DNA from: Pseudomonas sp. Leaf48
GTDB taxonomy: Bacteria; Pseudomonadota; Gammaproteobacteria; Pseudomonadales; Pseudomonadaceae
Direction: 5' to 3'
NCBI RefSeq assembly: GCF_001421885.1
Contig: NZ_LMLH01000007.1
Span: 83,776 to 133,102, forward strand
DNA length: 49,327 nt
The notes below the pieces were generated by a model. It was not told the DNA's origin, did not search any database, and saw only the letters and a list, made by a program, of their open reading frames with translations. Shown piece by piece: positions 28,931 to 37,762 of the stretch. The position numbers were made by a program, and so were the translations under genes. Each line of letters begins with the position of its first letter. Position 1 is the stretch's first letter.

Positions 28931-29649
28931 AGGGACGGGTCTACGCAGGCTTCGGGCACGAACAGATAGCCTTTGCTACGCACGGTCTTGATCAGGCGCG
29001 GGTGCTCCGGGTCGTCGCCGATCTTGGGGCGGATGCGCGAAATGCGCACGTCGATGGAACGGTCCTGACCGTCATAACCGATGCCCCGCAACGCGGTGAA
29101 GATTTCTTCCCGGGACAGGATGCGCCCGGCATTGGCAACCAGCAGCCAGAGCAAGTCGAACTCTGCGCTGGTCAGTTCGATGCCGTTGCCCTGCAACCAG
29201 GCCTCGCGCAAAGCGTTATCCACGATCAGTGGACCGAACTGCAGGCGCCGTTGTTTTTCCGGGATTGCCTCAGGGGTTTCGCTGCGTCGCAATAGAGCCT
29301 GGATACGCGCCAGCAACAGGCGCGGGCGCACCGGTTTGCACACATAGTCATCGGCACCCAGGTCCAGGCCAAGGATCTGGTCGGTGTCATCGGTGCGGGC
29401 GGTGAGCATCAGGATCGGACCGTCATACCGGGCGCGGACCTTGCGACAAATGCTCAGGCCGTCTTCACCCGGGAGCATCAGGTCGAGGATCACCAGGTCC
29501 GGCTGCTCATTGATGATGCGTGCCGCGGCCAGTGCGCCATCACCTTCGATTGAAACACGCAGGCCATTGGCCTCCAGGTAATCGCGGGTCAGTTCGGCCA
29601 GTCGCTGGTCGTCCTCCACAATCAATACCTGCCAGGCTTCTTGTTCCAC
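28927..29649 (-). CDS. OmpR-family response regulator, RstA-like
   Basis: A 240-residue regulator. The receiver has LIVEDDQRLAEL, the Asp in LVILDLMLPGEDG and the Lys in DDYVCKPVRP. The winged helix ends SIDVRISRIRPKIGDDPEHP and VRSKGYLF. It precedes the sensor gene in a coupled pair and is divergent from nrdA across a 736-bp gap. Orthology to PA1157 is inferred from the nrdA neighbourhood. Targets cannot be read from the sequence. Confidence 0.9.
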   Translation of the reverse strand: MEQEAWQVLIVEDDQRLAELTRDYLEANGLRVSIEGDGALAAARIINEQPDLVILDLMLPGEDGLSICRKVRARYDGPILMLTARTDDTDQILGLDLGADDYVCKPVRPRLLLARIQALLRRSETPEAIPEKQRRLQFGPLIVDNALREAWLQGNGIELTSAEFDLLWLLVANAGRILSREEIFTALRGIGYDGQDRSIDVRISRIRPKIGDDPEHPRLIKTVRSKGYLFVPEACVDPSL

Positions 29650-29927
29650 GGTGACCTCTGCTTGCCAAAAACACTAATAAGGAAGGATCCGCCCGTCTTT
29701 TTGTAATGATTGGGGAGGATAAAACGCTGTACATGCTGGCCGATTGTATAAACGCCACCCGCCGAGAACACAAGCGGGCAAATGCGTTCGGACAACGAGC
29801 TCTTTTGTGATAGGGTTCGCGCCCTTAAAAATCAGAACGACTGTTTTCGATCATTGAAAACCAGTGAAAAACAGTCCGCTCCAGCTAGGTCGCGGCCTAC
29901 ACGCCCGTTCGCTCTTTCACACACAAT

Positions 29928-29952
29928 TTACGCACAGGTTTATCCACAGGTA
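29928..29952 (+). promoter_or_regulatory. DnaA-box pair upstream of nrdA
   Basis: TTATCCACA (29940-29948) is a perfect DnaA-box consensus. The preceding TTACGCACA (29928-29936) differs at two positions, and both are followed by GGT, giving a 12-bp-phased direct repeat. DnaA controls nrdAB in E. coli, which makes a regulatory role plausible here. Confidence 0.6.
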
Positions 29953-29974
29953 GTACGTTGCAACCCCCTCCAAA

Positions 29975-30021
29975 ACGCATTATCTTGTACCTCGGCGCTA
30001 AAAAAACCCTACATGTAGGGT
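29975..30021 (+). promoter_or_regulatory. Putative paired NrdR boxes upstream of nrdA
   Basis: ACGCATTATCTTGTAC (29975-29990) and the perfect palindrome ACCCTACATGTAGGGT (30006-30021) lie 31 bp apart centre to centre, which is three helical turns and the usual spacing of NrdR boxes in front of ribonucleotide reductase operons. The second box sits in a longer perfect palindrome (30003-30024). The assignment rests on pattern and spacing. Confidence 0.55.
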
Positions 30022-30333
30022 TTTAGCTTAAAAGCCCAACCACATTTCAGACCACAAACTCAAGCGCTTTTATTGCCAGTTTATGGTTGAACCAAGCACG
30101 TTTTTACAAGCCCAAACCGCGTGCGCGGAGGGCACCGTTTTTTCTGGCCAGAAGGGTCAAAACGGTACGGGTGTTGCAGTCATCACTGACACCCCAGAAA
30201 GGAATCCGGCCTCGAGCCCAGGCTCGCGGCCAAAGACTTCGGCAAGGAAGCGGCATCATTAGCCTTTTTCCTACTGTCCCGAAGTTGTTATGCCCGGCCC
30301 CACGCCGGTTGTAGTGCTTCAGGACAGAACGGT

Positions 30334-30352
30334 GGGCACCGTGATGGTGCCC
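30334..30352 (+). promoter_or_regulatory. Hairpin in the nrdA 5' leader
   Basis: GGGCACC-GTGAT-GGTGCCC is a perfect 7-bp stem without a following T-run, ending about 20 nt before the nrdA ribosome site. It is more likely an RNA leader hairpin than a terminator. The rest of the 29650-30385 gap holds the DnaA and NrdR-like sites and no supported gene. Confidence 0.5.
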
Positions 30353-30385
30353 AAACAAACATAGAGAATGTGGAGACACTCCCCC

Positions 30386-33277
30386 ATGCAAACCGACACA
30401 ACTCGCGAGAACCCGCAGGGTACCTTGCCGCAGGCCGCCGATTCGAATTCGGATCTGTCCGCCACCGCGCCAGGTCAGCTGCGTGTGATCAAGCGTAACG
30501 GCACTGTCGTTCCTTACACCGATGACAAGATCACCGTCGCCATCACCAAAGCGTTCCTCGCAGTTGAAGGCGGCACCGCTGCTGCCTCGTCGCGAATCCA
30601 TGACACCGTGGCCCGCCTGACCGAACAGGTCACCGCGACCTTCAAGCGTCGCATGCCATCGGGTGGGACCATCCACATCGAAGAAATCCAGGACCAGGTC
30701 GAACTGGCCCTGATGCGTGCCGGTGAGCAGAAAGTCGCCCGCGATTACGTGATCTACCGTGACGCCCGCTCCAAGGAACGTGCCGTTCGCACCACCGAGG
30801 AGCCGGTACAAGCGCACCCGTCGATCCGCATCACCCGTGCCGACGGCAGCCTGGCGCCGCTGGACATGGGCCGCCTGAACACCATCGTCACCGAAGCGTG
30901 CGAAGGCCTGGAAGAAGTCGACGGCGACCTGATCCAGCGCGAAACCCTGAAGAACCTGTACGACGGCGTGGCCCTGACCGACGTCAACACCGCCCTGGTG
31001 ATGACCGCCCGTACCCTGGTCGAGCGTGAGCCGAACTACTCGTTCGTCACCGCCCGCCTGCTGATGGACACCCTGCGTGCCGAAGGCCTGGGCTTCCTCG
31101 GCGTCGCCGAAAGCGCAACCCACCACGAGATGGTCGACCTGTACGCCAAGGCCTTGCCGGCCTACATCGCCAAGGGTATCGAATTCGAGTTGCTGAACCC
31201 TGTGCTGGCCTCCTTCGACCTGGAAAAACTGGGCAAGGCGATCAACCACGAGCGCGACCAGCAGTTCACCTACCTGGGCCTGCAAACCTTGTACGACCGT
31301 TACTTCATCCACAAGGATGGCGTGCGTTTCGAACTGCCGCAGATCTTCTTCATGCGCGTGGCCATGGGCCTGGCGATCGAAGAGAAACAGAAAGAAGACC
31401 GTGCGATCGAGTTCTACAACCTGTTGTCGTCCTTCGACTACATGTCCTCGACCCCGACCCTGTTCAACGCCGGTACCCTGCGTCCACAGCTGTCGAGCTG
31501 CTACCTGACCACCGTGCCGGATGACCTGTCGGGCATCTACCACGCGATCCACGACAACGCCATGCTGTCGAAATTCGCTGGCGGCCTGGGTAACGACTGG
31601 ACTCCGGTCCGTGCACTGGGCTCTTACATCAAGGGCACCAACGGCAAATCCCAGGGCGTCGTGCCGTTCCTCAAAGTAGTGAACGACACCGCCGTAGCCG
31701 TTAACCAGGGTGGCAAGCGCAAGGGCGCTGTGTGTGCCTACCTGGAAACCTGGCACATGGACATCGAAGAGTTCATCGAACTGCGCAAGAACACCGGTGA
31801 TGATCGTCGTCGTACCCACGACATGAACACCGCCAACTGGATCCCTGACCTGTTCATGAAGCGCGTCTTCGATGACGGCAAGTGGACCCTGTTCTCGCCA
31901 TCGGAAGTTCCGGACCTGCACGACCTGACCGGCAAGGCCTTCGAAGAGCGCTACGAGTACTACGAAGCCCTGACCGAGTACCCGGGCAAGGTCAAGCTGT
32001 TCAAGACCATCCAGGCCAAAGACCTGTGGCGTAAAATGCTGTCCATGCTGTTCGAAACCGGCCACCCATGGCTGACCTTCAAAGACCCGTGCAACCTGCG
32101 TAGCCCGCAGCAGCACGTCGGCGTGGTCCACAGCTCGAACCTGTGCACCGAGATCACCTTGAACACCAACAAGGACGAGATCGCCGTTTGCAACCTGGGC
32201 TCGATCAACCTGCCGAACCACATCGTCGACGGCAAGCTGGACACCGCCAAGCTGCAACGCACCGTCAACACCGCCGTGCGCATGCTCGACAACGTGATCG
32301 ACATCAACTACTACTCGGTGCCGCAAGCGAAGAACTCGAACTTCCGCCACCGTCCGGTCGGCCTGGGCATCATGGGCTTCCAGGACGCTTTGTACCTGCA
32401 GCACATCCCTTACGGTTCCGACGCTGCCGTCGAATTCGCCGACAAGTCGATGGAAGCGGTCAGCTACTACGCGATCCAGGCATCCTGCGACCTGGCTGAC
32501 GAGCGCGGCGCCTACGAGACGTTCCAGGGTTCGCTGTGGTCCAAAGGCATCCTGCCGCTGGATTCGCAACAGATCCTGATCGAGGCTCGTGGCCAGAAGT
32601 ACATCGACGTTGACCTGAACGAATCCCTGGACTGGGCACCGGTTCGCGCCCGTGTACAGAAAGGCATTCGTAACTCCAACATCATGGCCATCGCACCGAC
32701 CGCGACCATCGCCAACATCACTGGCGTATCGCAGTCGATCGAACCGACCTACCAGAACCTCTACGTGAAATCGAACCTGTCGGGCGAATTCACCGTGATC
32801 AACCCGTACCTGGTTCGCGACCTCAAGGCTCGCGGTCTGTGGGACTCGGTCATGATCAACGACCTGAAGTACTACGACGGTTCGGTGCAGCAGATCGAGC
32901 GCATCCCGCAAGAACTCAAAGAGCTCTATGCAACCGCGTTCGAAGTGGACACCAAGTGGATCGTTGACGCGGCCAGCCGTCGTCAGAAGTGGATCGACCA
33001 GGCCCAGTCGCTGAACCTGTACATCGCAGGCGCTTCGGGCAAGAAGCTCGACGTGACCTACCGCATGGCCTGGTACCGTGGCCTGAAAACCACTTACTAC
33101 CTCCGTGCCCTGGCCGCGACCAGCACCGAGAAGTCGACCATCAACACCGGCAAGCTGAACGCTGTTTCCAGCGGCGGCAACCACGGTGACGACTCGGTCC
33201 TGGCAGCTCCTGCAGGTCCTGCTCCGGTACCGAAGGCTTGCGCCATCGACGAGCCGGATTGCGAAGCTTGCCAATAA
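30386..33277 (+). CDS. nrdA: Class Ia ribonucleotide reductase, large subunit
   Basis: A 963-residue enzyme subunit that reduces NDPs to dNDPs with the radical-bearing NrdB. The start at 30386 (MQTDTTRENPQG) follows GTGGAGA. An ATP-cone occurs near residues 30-120 (VIKRNGTVVPYTDDKI), with a second cone-like region near 145-240. Active-site residues include LSSCYLTTVPDD and the cysteine in SNLCTEITLNTN; the C-terminal redox pair is CEACQ. Length equals P. aeruginosa NrdA. It ends in a strong terminator at 33313-33352. No nrdB follows in this window, although nrdB is adjacent in P. aeruginosa. Confidence 0.97.
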   Translation: MQTDTTRENPQGTLPQAADSNSDLSATAPGQLRVIKRNGTVVPYTDDKITVAITKAFLAVEGGTAAASSRIHDTVARLTEQVTATFKRRMPSGGTIHIEEIQDQVELALMRAGEQKVARDYVIYRDARSKERAVRTTEEPVQAHPSIRITRADGSLAPLDMGRLNTIVTEACEGLEEVDGDLIQRETLKNLYDGVALTDVNTALVMTARTLVEREPNYSFVTARLLMDTLRAEGLGFLGVAESATHHEMVDLYAKALPAYIAKGIEFELLNPVLASFDLEKLGKAINHERDQQFTYLGLQTLYDRYFIHKDGVRFELPQIFFMRVAMGLAIEEKQKEDRAIEFYNLLSSFDYMSSTPTLFNAGTLRPQLSSCYLTTVPDDLSGIYHAIHDNAMLSKFAGGLGNDWTPVRALGSYIKGTNGKSQGVVPFLKVVNDTAVAVNQGGKRKGAVCAYLETWHMDIEEFIELRKNTGDDRRRTHDMNTANWIPDLFMKRVFDDGKWTLFSPSEVPDLHDLTGKAFEERYEYYEALTEYPGKVKLFKTIQAKDLWRKMLSMLFETGHPWLTFKDPCNLRSPQQHVGVVHSSNLCTEITLNTNKDEIAVCNLGSINLPNHIVDGKLDTAKLQRTVNTAVRMLDNVIDINYYSVPQAKNSNFRHRPVGLGIMGFQDALYLQHIPYGSDAAVEFADKSMEAVSYYAIQASCDLADERGAYETFQGSLWSKGILPLDSQQILIEARGQKYIDVDLNESLDWAPVRARVQKGIRNSNIMAIAPTATIANITGVSQSIEPTYQNLYVKSNLSGEFTVINPYLVRDLKARGLWDSVMINDLKYYDGSVQQIERIPQELKELYATAFEVDTKWIVDAASRRQKWIDQAQSLNLYIAGASGKKLDVTYRMAWYRGLKTTYYLRALAATSTEKSTINTGKLNAVSSGGNHGDDSVLAAPAGPAPVPKACAIDEPDCEACQ

Positions 33278-33312
33278 GCTGAGCCGGTAAGCGCTGCAAA
33301 GCGCCTACCTGA

Positions 33313-33352
33313 AACCCCCGATCAGCCTCTGGCTGGTCGGGGGTTTTCTTTT
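33313..33352 (+). terminator. Terminator of nrdA
   Basis: AACCCCCGATCAGCC and GGCTGGTCGGGGGTT form a stem of about 13 bp with loop TCT, followed by TTCTTTT. It lies 35 bp after the nrdA stop. Confidence 0.93.
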
Positions 33353-33378
33353 GCCCAAGGGAAAGTGGTTACCGGCCT

Positions 33379-33480
33379 GGCGCCTTCGCGGGCAAGCCAC
33401 GCTCCCACAGGTTTTGCAGCGCGCCCGCTAACGAAAACCGACACAAAACCTGTGGGAGCGCGGCTTGCCCGCGATGAGGC
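33379..33480. repeat. REP doublet between nrdA and flgE
   Basis: CTTCGCGGGCAAGCCACGCTCCCACAGG is mirrored by the complement CCTGTGGGAGCGCGGCTTGCCCGCG (arms with one mismatch). It separates two convergent operons whose usual partner genes (nrdB and flgF) are both missing here. Confidence 0.9.
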
Positions 33481-33525
33481 CATCGGCTACAACACAAATC
33501 CCGCCCCAGACAAAACCTGTGCCAT

Positions 33526-33553
33526 AAAAAAGCCCCTCTCTCGAGGGGCTTCC
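33526..33553 (-). terminator. Terminator of the flgBCDE operon
   Basis: Minus-strand reading: GGAAGCCCCTCGAGAGAGGGGCTTTTTT, an 8-9-bp GC stem with U-run, about 20 bp after the flgE stop. It indicates that the operon ends with flgE. Confidence 0.9.
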
Positions 33554-33573
33554 TTATGCAGCATCAACCAACA

Positions 33574-34896
33574 TCAAGTCATCTGAATGATGGTCTGCAT
33601 GATGGTGCTCTGGGTGGAGATGGTCTTGGCGTTCGCCTGGTAGTTGCTCTGCGCCTTGATCAGGTCAACCAGTTCGTTGGTCAGGTTGACGTTGGACTCT
33701 TCCAGGGAATTGGACTGGATCGAACCCAGGCTGCCGGTCTCCGGGGCATCGTAGCCAGGAATACCCGATGCGTAGGTTTCCTTCCAACTGGTGCCGCCTA
33801 CTGGCTGAAGGCCCTGCTCGTTGGTGAAGCTGGCCAAAGAAATCTGACCGATCGCTTTTGTCTGGTTGTTGCTGAAGTTGGCCAGCAGCACGCCGCTGCC
33901 GTCGATGGTCAGGTTGGTGATCTGGCCAGTGGCATAACCGTTCTGGGCAGGAATCGAACGGGCAGTATCGGCGTTGAACTGAGTGGTGTTGCCCATGGAG
34001 ATGGTCAAACCCGCCGGGTCAGCGGCGGCGCCATTGGCGTTCCATACGCCATTGGTCACATCACCCGGAATCCAGCCTGTTACCCTCAGATCAGGGCTGA
34101 CAATCGGCGTCGGAGTGGCGGGAGTACTCACGGAAACCAGTTTACCCGACGTGTCGAACAGCATGGTCGAAGGGACAGGTGCGGACGCGGCAAGCTTAGG
34201 ATCGCTGCCATCCGGGTTGCGCCCATCGATCAGGGTATAGGTTTGCCAGGTGTTCGCACCGGTCTTGACCATGTATTGATCCATGGTGTGCTGATTACCC
34301 TGAGTATCGAAAATCGGGGTGCTGAATTGTTTGGTGAAGGTTTCAGTCTTGCTCGGATCGAACTTGTTGGAAACAACCGACTGGTCGATCACCGGCGCCG
34401 TGGAGTTAAGGTTGATCGTCGATGAAACGCTGGTGGTGGCTTTCGGCGACAGGTTGGACGTATCAATGCGCAAGTCGGTCAGCACGCCGTTGACGATCTT
34501 GCCATTGGCGTCCACACCGTAACCCTGTAGACGCGCGGTGCCGTCAGTGTTGGTGACGAAACCATCCTTGTCGACCTTGAAGGTACCGGCACGGGTGTAG
34601 GACAACGAGCCACTGTTGTTCAAAACAAAGAAGCCGGAGCCATTGATGCCCATGTCCAGCACGTTACCGGTGTTGTTGATGTCGCCTTGGGTAAACTGCT
34701 GGGAAACATTGGCCAGGCGCACACCGTTGCCGATGGTCTTGCTGCCGGTACCCAGTCGGGTTGCCGAGTACACGTCTTCGAACTCTGCACGGGACGATTT
34801 GAAACCGGTGGTGGCGACGTTGGCGATGTTGTTGCCGGTCACGTCCAGTTGTTTGTTGGCTGCATAGAGACCGCTAAGGCCGATATTGAAAGACAT
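33574..34896 (-). CDS. flgE: Flagellar hook protein FlgE
   Basis: A 440-residue exported axial protein that polymerises into the flagellar hook. The N-terminal rod/hook signature is MSFNIGLSGLYAANKQLDVTGNNIANVATTGFK. The C-terminus is LTNELVDLIKAQSNYQANAKTISTQS. The central part (about 150-340) is Thr/Ser/Asn-rich and variable, as expected for the exposed D2 domain. It is exported by the flagellar type III system, so no Sec signal is present. It follows flgD by 30 bp and is last in the operon. Confidence 0.96.
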   Translation of the reverse strand: MSFNIGLSGLYAANKQLDVTGNNIANVATTGFKSSRAEFEDVYSATRLGTGSKTIGNGVRLANVSQQFTQGDINNTGNVLDMGINGSGFFVLNNSGSLSYTRAGTFKVDKDGFVTNTDGTARLQGYGVDANGKIVNGVLTDLRIDTSNLSPKATTSVSSTINLNSTAPVIDQSVVSNKFDPSKTETFTKQFSTPIFDTQGNQHTMDQYMVKTGANTWQTYTLIDGRNPDGSDPKLAASAPVPSTMLFDTSGKLVSVSTPATPTPIVSPDLRVTGWIPGDVTNGVWNANGAAADPAGLTISMGNTTQFNADTARSIPAQNGYATGQITNLTIDGSGVLLANFSNNQTKAIGQISLASFTNEQGLQPVGGTSWKETYASGIPGYDAPETGSLGSIQSNSLEESNVNLTNELVDLIKAQSNYQANAKTISTQSTIMQTIIQMT

Positions 34897-34926
34897 AATC
34901 CACTCCTTGTGCCGTGTTAGTCGGCT

Positions 34927-35649
34927 CTACATACCAATGGTTTGTACTTTGGACAGGGCAATGCTGCCCAGCCCGGCCAGATTAAGCATCAACTCACCGC
35001 CGGTCTGGCTGATGGTCACGCTGTTGACGGTGGCTGGCAGGTTGGTGATCAGCGCTACCGACTGGCCATCAATGGTGCTCGTCGCCCCGAAGGTATAAGT
35101 GCCGGCAGGTACCGTCTCACCCGCATCGTTCTTGCCATCCCAGATGAAGCTGGCATTGCCGGCTTTCTGCGCGCCCAGATCAATGGTGCGCACGGTAGTG
35201 CCGGTGGAGTCGGTGATTTTCAAGGTGGCCGAGGCCACCGATGCCGGTACCACTACCGTGCCGCTGAGGCTCTTGGTGGTATCGACCACCGCCTTGTCGC
35301 CAGGGGCAATGACCGAACGGCCCACCAGCGACGAAGCCTGCAATGCCTGGGACGAGTTGTAGTTGCTGGCCAGACCGGTCACGGTGTCATTGAGCGTGGT
35401 GATGCCTTCCAGACTGCTGAACTGGGCCAGTTGAGCGACGAACTCGCCGTTGTCCTGGGGCTCCAGCGGGTTCTGGTTTTTCAGCTGCGTCACCAACAAT
35501 TGCAGGAACGCATCCTTGCCCAGGGCTTTCTTGCCCGTGGCGCTGCCGGTAGCTGCCCCCAGACCGTCCTGCGTGGTAGTGGCCTTGACCGAGGAATTGG
35601 CCAGGATGTCATTGAGGCTCAAACCACCGGTGGAATCGGTAACACTCAT
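34927..35649 (-). CDS. flgD: Flagellar hook-capping protein FlgD
   Basis: A 240-residue hook-cap scaffold needed for FlgE polymerisation. The conserved N-terminal core is LGKDAFLQLLVTQLKNQNPLEPQDNGEFVAQLAQFSSLEG (seen as LGKDAFLQLLVTQLKNQNP then ... QDNGEFVAQLAQFS). The C-terminal part has the FLIG/FlgD Ig-like and Tudor-like segments (GNASFIWDGKNDAGETVPAG). Length fits the family. It lies between flgC and flgE with short gaps, all minus strand. Confidence 0.95.
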   Translation of the reverse strand: MSVTDSTGGLSLNDILANSSVKATTTQDGLGAATGSATGKKALGKDAFLQLLVTQLKNQNPLEPQDNGEFVAQLAQFSSLEGITTLNDTVTGLASNYNSSQALQASSLVGRSVIAPGDKAVVDTTKSLSGTVVVPASVASATLKITDSTGTTVRTIDLGAQKAGNASFIWDGKNDAGETVPAGTYTFGATSTIDGQSVALITNLPATVNSVTISQTGGELMLNLAGLGSIALSKVQTIGM

Positions 35650-35664
35650 CTGAGTCGCCCCTTA

Positions 35665-36108
35665 TCACTGACCGAGGGTCAGGACTTTCTGCATCATGGT
35701 TTTGGCGGTGTTCATCATTTCGGCGTTGGTCTGGAACGAACGGCTCGCGGAAATCATGTCGGCCATTTCTTCCACCACGTTGACGTTCGGGTAGTAGACG
35801 TAGCCCTTGGCATCGGCCGCCGGGTGATTCGGCTCGTAGCGCGCCTCAAGGTTGCTCTGGTCTTCGACCACACCCAGCACCTGTACGCCTTGACCGGCCG
35901 CATCCTGGTTCTGGAACAGCGAATTACTGCCACCGCTCTGGCCACCCTGGAACATGGTGGCGAATACCGGATGACGTGCGCGATAGGTCTGGTCGATGCT
36001 CGACGAGACGGTCTCGGCGTTGGCGATGTTCGAAGCGACGGTGTTCAAGCGAGTGGTCTGGGCACTCATGCCGCTACCGGCAATGTTGAAAACACTGGAT
36101 AGAGACAT
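35665..36108 (-). CDS. flgC: Flagellar basal-body rod protein FlgC
   Basis: A 147-residue proximal rod protein. N-terminal signature SSVFNIAGSGMSAQTTRLN with ASNIANAET; C-terminal signature NVVEEMADMISASRSFQTNAEMMNTAKTMMQK. These paired helices form the coiled coil of rod proteins. It is exported by the flagellar type III apparatus. It lies 3 bp downstream of flgB and 15 bp upstream of flgD in one operon. Confidence 0.96.
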   Translation of the reverse strand: MSLSSVFNIAGSGMSAQTTRLNTVASNIANAETVSSSIDQTYRARHPVFATMFQGGQSGGSNSLFQNQDAAGQGVQVLGVVEDQSNLEARYEPNHPAADAKGYVYYPNVNVVEEMADMISASRSFQTNAEMMNTAKTMMQKVLTLGQ

Positions 36109-36111
36109 GGC

Positions 36112-36519
36112 TTACTCTCCGCGCAGGGCTGACATCAGCCCTTTGAATTTACTGTTGAGCAGGGTGAAGCTGGCCTGGAAGCCAACTGCGTTTTCCGCGT
36201 AGTTCGACTGTTCCAACTGGGCGTCCACGGTGTTCTGGTCGATCGACGGTTGCATCGGCGTGCGATACATCAGCGACCCGTCACCATTGCCCAGGCCCTC
36301 GGCTTCGATATGACGGCTGTTGGTCATGTTCAGGGCGAAGGTGCCGTTTTTGGTTTTCTCGTTCTGCTCGGCGAGCACTTTCGAAAAATCCAGATCCCGA
36401 GCCTTGTAGTTCGGGGTATCGGCGTTGGTGATGTTGTTGGCCAGGACCTCGGCACGCTGGGCGCGAAAGCCCAGGGCTTGTTCGTGGATACCGAGCGCTT
36501 TATCGAAGCTGATGCTCAT
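36112..36519 (-). CDS. flgB: Flagellar basal-body rod protein FlgB
   Basis: A 135-residue proximal rod protein. The N-terminal stretch FDKALGIHEQALGFRAQRA with LANNITNADTPNYKARDLDF is the family signature. It is the first gene of flgBCDE. A sigma-54 promoter (36564-36579) lies 45 bp upstream, consistent with FleQ/FleR-type class II/III control in Pseudomonas. The preceding gap contains a REP pair and the cheR terminator. Confidence 0.96.
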   Translation of the reverse strand: MSISFDKALGIHEQALGFRAQRAEVLANNITNADTPNYKARDLDFSKVLAEQNEKTKNGTFALNMTNSRHIEAEGLGNGDGSLMYRTPMQPSIDQNTVDAQLEQSNYAENAVGFQASFTLLNSKFKGLMSALRGE

Positions 36520-36563
36520 GTCGGGAAACCTTTGGGTGACCTGATTTTTCGTACGTTGAAGTT

Positions 36564-36579
36564 AGCAAGCCTCATGCCA
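36564..36579 (-). promoter_or_regulatory. Sigma-54 promoter of flgB
   Basis: Minus-strand sequence TGGCAT-GAGGC-TTGCT matches the -24/-12 consensus with GG and GC in correct spacing. The predicted start is about 30 bp upstream of the flgB ATG. Confidence 0.82.
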
Positions 36580-36710
36580 ATTCAAACAAGCCCGTAAACC
36601 GGGGCTTTGCGAGCAGCGGCAAGGTGGCAATGCCAGAAAAGCGGCAACGGTTTTCCGGCGCATGCCGCTTTTCTGCCGCCTGACTCGGTGTGGAGAACAC
36701 CACTGACCTT

Positions 36711-36798
36711 GTGGGAGGGGGCTTGCTCGCGAAAGCGGTGTATCAATCAACGTTGATGGCGACTGGCAGGACGCCTTCGCGAGCAAGCCCGCTCCCAC
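36711..36798. repeat. REP doublet between cheR and flgB
   Basis: GTGGGAGGGGGCTTGCTCGCG on the left and CGCGAGCAAGCCCGCTCCCAC on the right, about 45 bp apart, form an inverted pair with few mismatches. Confidence 0.9.
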
Positions 36799-36835
36799 TT
36801 TTGGATCGAAGCGACACTGAAGTAATCATCAAGCA

Positions 36836-36870
36836 TAAAAAAACGGGAGCCCCTGAGGACTCCCGTTCTT
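36836..36870 (-). terminator. Terminator of cheV-cheR
   Basis: Minus-strand AACGGGAGTCC-TCAG-GGGCTCCCGTTTTTTT, a GC-rich stem with a U-run, 18 bp downstream of the cheR stop. Confidence 0.9.
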
Positions 36871-36887
36871 TGATGACGCCGACAACA

Positions 36888-37715
36888 TTACTTGGCCTGG
36901 TAAATGATACCCGGGCTGCACTGCACCATCTGGTAATGGTCCGGCAAACCGTTCAGCGCTTCGGACGCACCAAGGAACAGGTAACCGCCCGGCTTCAACG
37001 TGCTGTGAATACGCAACAGGATGTCCTTCTTCACCTCGGCGGAGAAGTAGATCAGCACGTTGCGGCAGAACACGATGTCGAACTTGCCCAGGCTTGCGTA
37101 GCTGTCCAGCAGGTTGAACGAACGAAACTCCACCCGACTCTTGATCGGCGCCTTGATTGCCCAGCGCCCCGGCCCCTTGGGGTCGAAATAACGCTGCAGG
37201 CGCTCGGGTGAAAGACCACGACCAATGGCGAGACTGTCGTACTCGCCGGTCTTGCAGTTGTTCAACATGGTGCCGGACAGGTCGGTGGCAACAATCTGCA
37301 CCCCCATGCGCAACTGGCCCAGGTTGATACGTTCAAACTCGTCGATCGCCATCGACAGCGAATAGGGTTCCTGCCCCGACGAGCAAGCCGCCGACCAGAT
37401 ACGCAGGCGCTGGCCGGGGCTGGCCTTGATCGCTTCGGGCAGTACCTTGTTCTTCAACACCTCAAACGGATAAGTGTCACGAAACCACAGGGTTTCGTTG
37501 GTGGTCATGGCGTCTACCACCTGCTCACGCAAACCGCTGCGTGGCTGGGTTTGCATGCGCTGGACCAACTCACCCAGAGACTTGATGCCTTGCTGCTCCA
37601 TCAGCTTGTTGAGACGACTGGAGACCAGGTACTGCTTGTTTTCACCGAGCAAAATGCCACAGGCTTTTTCCAGGAAAACCCGGAACTGTTCGAAATCCAA
37701 ATTACCCGTAGACAA
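36888..37715 (-). CDS. cheR: Chemotaxis protein methyltransferase CheR
   Basis: A 275-residue SAM-dependent enzyme that methylates glutamates of chemoreceptors. The N-terminal helical domain (about 5-75) is followed by the methyltransferase domain with LRIWSAACSSGQEPYSLSMA (SAM motif), VATDLSGTMLNN and DIVFCRNVLIYF, then GGYLFLGASEAL. There is no VxxF-type C-terminal TPR domain, so this is the short general CheR. It lies 47 bp downstream of cheV, matching the P. aeruginosa pair (PA3348-PA3349). Confidence 0.95.
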   Translation of the reverse strand: MSTGNLDFEQFRVFLEKACGILLGENKQYLVSSRLNKLMEQQGIKSLGELVQRMQTQPRSGLREQVVDAMTTNETLWFRDTYPFEVLKNKVLPEAIKASPGQRLRIWSAACSSGQEPYSLSMAIDEFERINLGQLRMGVQIVATDLSGTMLNNCKTGEYDSLAIGRGLSPERLQRYFDPKGPGRWAIKAPIKSRVEFRSFNLLDSYASLGKFDIVFCRNVLIYFSAEVKKDILLRIHSTLKPGGYLFLGASEALNGLPDHYQMVQCSPGIIYQAK

Positions 37716-37762
37716 TGATGTCCGCCTCTAAAATCGTGTTGACCGCCAGGAGCAACGAGCCC

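Noticed and set aside
30087..30314. Small Arg/Pro-rich frame in the nrdA leader
   Set aside because: No ribosome site, no similarity recognised, and it overlaps leader hairpins; judged to be noncoding leader sequence.
30104..33274. A 1056-codon open frame on the minus strand opposite nrdA
   Set aside because: It is the antisense of a highly expressed GC-rich gene with strong codon bias, which leaves the complementary frame free of stops. The translation has no recognisable domain.
36626..36650. Second sigma-54-like match upstream of flgB
   Set aside because: The TGGCA and TTGCC blocks are 2 bp too far apart for the -24/-12 geometry.
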